Source: Bacillus sp. REN16
GTDB taxonomy: Bacteria > Bacillota > Bacilli > Bacillales > Bacillaceae_L
Assembly: GCF_020731355.1 (NCBI RefSeq)
Contig: NZ_JAJFZK010000004.1
Location: 248,001-312,000 of the forward strand
Direction of reading: 5' to 3'
DNA: 64,000 nucleotides
Position 1 is the stretch's first letter, and every line of letters begins with the position of its first letter. A model generated the notes under the pieces. That model was not told the DNA's origin. It saw only the letters and a list, made by a program, of their open reading frames with translations, and did no database searches. Both the position numbers and the translations under genes were made by a program. Below, one piece after another: positions 60,646 through 64,000 of the stretch.

Positions 60646-61128
60646 ATGGGATTACTAATGTGGGCGATCATCATTGTATTGTTTGTAATCGCTTTTGTAG
60701 GACTGGTATATCCAATCATTCCAAGTGTACTGTTTATTGCTGGCGGTTTTTTGGTTTATGGTTTTTTTCAAGGCTTTGATTCATTCACAATATGGTTCTG
60801 GTTAATTGAGGGGTTGTTTCTGCTTCTATTATTGGGGGCGGATTATGCAACCAATTTACTAGGTGTTAAAAAGTATGGCGGTAGTAAGGCTGCTGTGTGG
60901 GGAAGTACGATCGGACTTTTAGTTGGACCATTTGTGATACCGGTTTTTGGTATAATCATCGGCCCATTCCTTGGAGCATTTCTAGCAGAATTACTCGTAC
61001 ATAAAAAGGATCTAAAGAATGCTTTTAAAAGCGGTATTGGGTCTCTCATTGGTTTTCTAAGTGGCGTTCTAGCAAAAGGAGTCATTCAAGCCATCATGAT
61101 TATCTATTTTTTCATTGTCGTGTTTTAG
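60646..61128 (+). CDS. yqgC: YqgC-like DUF456 membrane protein
   Basis: The 160-residue protein is very hydrophobic, with about five membrane helices, and has the glycine-rich segments [13 protein letters not shown] and [16 protein letters not shown] of DUF456. It lies before sodA as yqgC does in B. subtilis. The ATG follows GAAGGGAGGTAAGCAA. Function is unknown. Confidence 0.87.
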   Translation: MGLLMWAIIIVLFVIAFVGLVYPIIPSVLFIAGGFLVYGFFQGFDSFTIWFWLIEGLFLLLLLGADYATNLLGVKKYGGSKAAVWGSTIGLLVGPFVIPVFGIIIGPFLGAFLAELLVHKKDLKNAFKSGIGSLIGFLSGVLAKGVIQAIMIIYFFIVVF

Positions 61129-61198
61129 TATAAATTTTTCGTTTCAAGGGAACTTTAAATCTGGTGTTGTGTACTAATCAAATAGTAAAGCATTTTAT

Positions 61199-61227
61199 TT
61201 GAAAGATTATACTTATTTTGGTAATCT
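61199..61227 (+). promoter_or_regulatory. Sigma-A promoter of sodA
   Basis: TTGAAA at 61199-61204 and TAATCT at 61222-61227 are 17 bases apart. The palindrome at 61244-61263 would lie shortly after the transcription start. Confidence 0.6.
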
Positions 61228-61243
61228 AACAAGTGAGGGCTAA

Positions 61244-61263
61244 TGAAAACGAATTCGTTTTCA
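61244..61263 (+). promoter_or_regulatory. Perfect 20-bp palindrome upstream of sodA (candidate operator)
   Basis: TGAAAACGAA/TTCGTTTTCA is an exact inverted repeat without spacer, 39 bases before the sodA ATG. Its place just after the promoter suits a repressor site. The regulator is not known to me; the ends resemble LacI-family half sites. Confidence 0.55.
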
Positions 61264-61302
61264 AAAGGTTCAAATATTACATATACTTTAGGAGGAATAA
61301 AC

Positions 61303-61911
61303 ATGGCATACGAACTACCACAATTACCTTATGCTTATGATGCATTAGAACCACACATTGACAAAGAAACAATGAACATTCACCACACTAAGCACCACAA
61401 CACATATATTACAAACGTAAACAATGCGATTGCTGGCAAAGCTGATTTAGAAAGCAAATCAGTTGAAGAATTAGTGTCTAATCTTGATGCTGTTCCAGAA
61501 GATATTCGTACAGCAGTAAGAAACAATGGTGGTGGACATGCAAACCACAGCCTATTCTGGACAATTCTTTCTCCAAACGGTGGCGGTGAGCCAACTGGTG
61601 AATTAGCTGATGCAATCAACAGCAAATTCGGAAGTTTAGATGCATTCAAAGCCGAGTTTACAAAAGCAGCTACAACTCGTTTTGGTTCTGGTTGGGCTTG
61701 GTTAGTTGTTAACAACGGTGAGCTTGAAGTAACAAGCACTCCAAACCAAGACTCTCCATTAATGGAAGGCAAAACTCCAATTCTTGGTCTTGATGTTTGG
61801 GAGCATGCTTACTACCTAAACTATCAAAACCGTCGTCCTGATTACATTTCTGCATTCTTCAATGTAGTAAATTGGGAAGAAGTAGCAAACCGTTACAACG
61901 CTGCAAAATAA
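61303..61911 (+). CDS. sodA: SodA, manganese superoxide dismutase
   Basis: SodA converts superoxide to hydrogen peroxide and oxygen. The 202-residue protein has the metal ligands H27, H82, D164 and H168 (DVWEHAYYL) and the [11 protein letters not shown] signature. Residues near 149 (NQDSP) and GGG favour manganese over iron. The ATG at 61303 follows TTAGGAGGAATAAAC; the in-frame ATG at 61243 overlaps the palindrome and is rejected. Confidence 0.96.
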   Translation: MAYELPQLPYAYDALEPHIDKETMNIHHTKHHNTYITNVNNAIAGKADLESKSVEELVSNLDAVPEDIRTAVRNNGGGHANHSLFWTILSPNGGGEPTGELADAINSKFGSLDAFKAEFTKAATTRFGSGWAWLVVNNGELEVTSTPNQDSPLMEGKTPILGLDVWEHAYYLNYQNRRPDYISAFFNVVNWEEVANRYNAAK

Positions 61912-61938
61912 ATAATGTGGGCTAAAGCCTTAGGTGAA

Positions 61939-61967
61939 AACCAGTGGATTCTTCCACTGGTTTTTTT
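61939..61967 (+). terminator. Terminator after sodA
   Basis: AACCAGTGGA/TCCACTGGTT (10 bp, 4-base loop) is followed by TTTTT. Confidence 0.95.
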
Positions 61968-62017
61968 GTATGCATAGACTCAGAGCTGCTTTCTACTGAT
62001 CTTGATCTTATTATGTG

Positions 62018-62999
62018 CCGGAATCGTGCCCGATTGTCGAAGGGAAATCCCAAAAGGGTAACGCAAGGGCCGGAATCGTGCCCGATTGCCGAAGGGAAAT
62101 CCCCAAAGGGTAACGCAAGGGCCGGAATCGTGCCCGATTGCCGAAGGGAAATCCCCAAAGGGTAACGCAAGGGCCGGAATCGTGCCCGATTGTCGAAGGG
62201 AAATCCCAAAAGGGTAACGCAAGGGCCGGAATCGTGCCCGATTGCCGAAGGGAAATCCCCAAAGGGTAACGCAAGGGCCGGAATCGTGCCCGATTGCCGA
62301 AGGGAAATCCCCAAAGGGTAACGCAAGGGCCGGAATCGTGCCCGATTGTCGAAGGGAAATCCCCAAAGGGTAACGCAAGGGCCGGAATCGTGCCCGATTG
62401 CCGAAGGGAAATCCCCAAAGGGTAACGCAAGGGCCGGAATCGTGCCCGATTGTCGAAGGGAAATCCCAAAAGGGTAACGCAAGGGCCGGAATCGTGCCCG
62501 ATTGCCGAAGGGAAATCCCCAAAGGGTAACGCAAGGGCCGGAATCGTGCCCGATTGCCGAAGGGAAATCCCCAAAGGGTAACGCAAGGGCCGGAATCGTG
62601 CCCGATTGTCGAAGGGAAATCCCAAAAGGGTAACGCAAGGGCCGGAATCGTGCCCGATTGTCGAAGGTAAATCCCAAAAGGGTAACGTAAGTTCCGGAAT
62701 CGTGTCCGATTGTCAAAGGTAAATCCCCAAAGGGTAACGCAAGGGCCGGAATCGTGTCCGATTGTCAAAGGTAAATCCCAAAAGGGTAACGCAAGGGCCG
62801 GAATCGTGCCCGATTGTCGAAGGGAAATCCCAAAAGGGTAACGCAAGGGCCGGAATCGTGCCCGATTGCCGAAGAGAAATCCCCAAAGGGTAACGCAAAG
62901 GCCGGAATCGTGTCCGATTGTTGGAAAAGAAATCCCAAAAGGGAAACGCAAGGGCCGGAATCGTGCCCGATTGCCAAAAAGAAATAAAAAATGGTAACT
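62018..62999. repeat. GC-rich tandem array, 52-bp unit, about 18 full copies
   Basis: Units begin CCGGAATCG at 62018, 62070, 62122 and then every 52 bases up to 62902; the last, partial unit starts at 62955. The unit runs from CCGGAATCGTGCCCGATTG through GGGAAATCCC to GGGTAACGCAAGGG and is about 60% G+C in an AT-rich chromosome. Each unit can form the hairpin CGGAATCG-TGCC-CGATT(G)CCG. Units 1-12 are nearly identical; units 13-19 are increasingly changed. All three minus frames lack stops, so long frames there are by-products. Confidence 0.95.
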
Positions 63000-63185
63000 T
63001 TGTTTCCGCAAACCCAAGTTATCGGTATATCATCTTATCGCAAAACGATAAATGGTATACCGCAAACTCCATAGAGGTATATCATCGAGCCATAATTCAA
63101 ATAATGATATACAGCAAATGGGGTAAAGGGTATATCACTATGCAACTTTGGCTTTTCTTTGTATATCTCCATTTTTTTATCGCAC
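63000..63185. repeat. AT-rich degenerate continuation with the same period
   Basis: GTATATCATC at 63025, GTATATCATC at 63077 and GTATATCACT at 63130 are 52 and 53 bases apart. In the middle of the first two units AATGGTATACCGCAAA and AATGATATACAGCAAA are also about 51 bases apart. The region lies directly after the GC-rich array. Confidence 0.65.
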
Positions 63186-63220
63186 AATAATGAGTGTAGT
63201 TAAAAAAGGGGAGTCAGCAA

Positions 63221-64000
63221 ATGTTTCGTTTTCAAAAGGTACTCGGTGATGTACCCATACACAGGGATTTAATTTTGTTACTGGTCATTGGTGGTTTATA
63301 TGCACTAAGTATCGCTTTATCAAACACATTTGTGAATGTGTACTTATGGAAGCAGTCAGGTGATTTTAAAGATCTAGGCTTATATAATTTAGCAGTCGTC
63401 GTTTTACAACCATTAACCTTTATCCTTGCGGGAAGATGGGCAAAAAAAATAGATAGAGTGATCGTACTACGGCTTGGAGTTTCATTCTTAGCCATTTTTT
63501 ATATCACCGTTTTATGGATAGGTGAAAGTGCTTCACACTATTTATTGCTTTTAGGAGCACTGCTTGGGATTGGCTATGGTTTTTACTGGCTAGCCTTTAA
63601 TGTCTTAACCTTTGAGATTACAGAGCCTGAAACACGTGATTTTTTCAACGGCTTTTTGGGGCTGCTTGGTTCCTTTGCGGGGATGCTAGGTCCAATTGCA
63701 GCGGGAATCATCATTTCTTCAATGGCGAGTTTTACCGGATACACCGTTATTTTCGGAATTTCTTTAGGGTTATTTATCGGTGCTGTTGTGCTTAGCTTTT
63801 TCTTAAAAAGGCGAAGTGCTGAAGGGGACTTTTTATTTAGGCGAATTCTTTCAGAACGAAAAAACAATTCAAATTGGAAGGGTATCCTCCATGCTCACTT
63901 TTTTCAAGGTATTCGTGAAGGGACCTTTGTATTTGTCATCTCGGTGTTTGTATTTGTTGCAACTGGCAGCGAGTTGGCCTTAGGGAAATTTGGTTTAATC
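63221..64000 (+). CDS. yqgE: YqgE-like MFS transporter (5' part; runs off window)
   Basis: 260 codons are visible without a stop. The protein starts MFRFQKVLGDVPIHRDL and has membrane helices at about residues 16-38, 50-70, 82-100, 105-130, 145-168 and 172-193. The typical MFS loop AGRWAKKIDR lies near residue 70. It belongs to the major facilitator superfamily; substrate is unknown. Its position after sodA fits B. subtilis yqgE. The ATG at 63221 follows AAAAGGGGAGTCAGCAA. Confidence 0.85.
   Translation, partial: MFRFQKVLGDVPIHRDLILLLVIGGLYALSIALSNTFVNVYLWKQSGDFKDLGLYNLAVVVLQPLTFILAGRWAKKIDRVIVLRLGVSFLAIFYITVLWIGESASHYLLLLGALLGIGYGFYWLAFNVLTFEITEPETRDFFNGFLGLLGSFAGMLGPIAAGIIISSMASFTGYTVIFGISLGLFIGAVVLSFFLKRRSAEGDFLFRRILSERKNNSNWKGILHAHFFQGIREGTFVFVISVFVFVATGSELALGKFGLI

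Noticed and set aside
61243-61302. 20-codon extension of SodA
   Set aside because: It would read through the palindrome and the ribosome site; the family begins at [10 protein letters not shown].
62018-62999. CRISPR array
   Set aside because: Units are joined head to tail with no unique spacers, and no cas gene is near.
61980-63017. Long minus-strand reading frames (up to 345 codons) over the tandem array, and plus-strand frames at 61944-62165 and 62918-63190
   Set aside because: They arise because the 52-bp unit has no stop codon in any minus frame and rotates frame each unit. There is no ribosome site, and the same peptide appears in three overlapping frames.

Overview
This window is a chromosomal segment of an endospore-forming, AT-rich Bacillaceae bacterium. 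The gene order closely follows the comE-to-sodA region of Bacillus subtilis: comER, comEA-EB-EC, yqzM, holA, rpsT, gpr, spoIIP, yqxA, lepA, hemW, hrcA-grpE-dnaK-dnaJ-prmA-rsmE-mtaB, yqeW, rpsU, yqeY, nfeD-floA-yqfB, yqfC-yqfD, phoH, pgpH-ybeY-dgkA-cdd-era, yqzL, recO, glyQS, ccpN-yqfL, yqxD, dnaG-sigA, cccA, trmK-nif3, ispH, yqfQ, cshB, nfo, yqfT, yqfU, znuC-znuB-zur, yqfX, ispG, yqfZ, yqgC, sodA, yqgE. Sporulation genes, Shine-Dalgarno sites near AAGGAGG, and T-box, CIRCE and sigma-W type control sites all fit this group. It is not B. subtilis itself: extra genes are inserted (deoC, an orphan membrane protein, an acyl-CoA dehydrogenase, a second Na/Pi-type transporter), and the intergenic repeats are of a kind I cannot assign to a species.

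Layout. Positions 1-4.5 kb hold DNA uptake (the divergent comER and the comE operon) and the 44-residue gene yqzM. 5-9.5 kb hold the replication clamp-loader subunit, ribosomal protein S20 and the spore genes gpr, spoIIP and yqxA. 9.5-12.7 kb hold lepA and hemW. 12.7-20.8 kb form the HrcA/CIRCE-controlled chaperone operon with protein and RNA modification genes at its end. 21-23.7 kb hold deoC, a Na/Pi-type transporter, rpsU and yqeY. 23.7-26.7 kb carry a sigma-W type membrane-stress operon (nfeD, floA, yqfB). 26.9-34 kb hold sporulation genes yqfC and yqfD, phoH, c-di-AMP hydrolase pgpH, and the ybeY-dgkA-cdd-era ribosome and envelope cluster. 34-40.2 kb hold recO, a glycine T-box with glyQS, and the ccpN-yqfL gluconeogenesis control pair. 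40.5-44 kb is the macromolecular synthesis operon (yqxD, dnaG, sigA). 44-50.5 kb is mixed metabolism (acyl-CoA dehydrogenase, cytochrome c550, trmK, nif3, ispH, yqfQ). 50.6-58.7 kb hold RNA helicase cshB, endonuclease IV, a zinc-uptake operon with a Zur-box-like site, ispG and yqfZ. 58.9-64 kb hold a Na/Pi-PhoU transporter, yqgC, sodA, a large 52-bp tandem array and the 5' part of the MFS gene yqgE, which runs off the window.

The genes themselves are mostly conserved housekeeping. The unexplained material is intergenic. (1) A GC-rich tandem array of about 18 units of 52 bp lies at 62018-62999 and decays into AT-rich repeats of the same period up to about 63180. (2) Three families of structured interspersed elements are present, called B, C and D here. 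Their stem arms differ between copies but stay complementary within a copy. All three family C copies lie in sense orientation just upstream of a gene (deoC, cccA, ispG), which makes C a candidate structured leader. (3) A perfect palindrome lies between a good promoter and sodA. (4) yqxD has an apparent single-base frameshift at its 5' end.

Starts were set by Shine-Dalgarno spacing and by family N-termini recalled from memory. No search or folding program was run.
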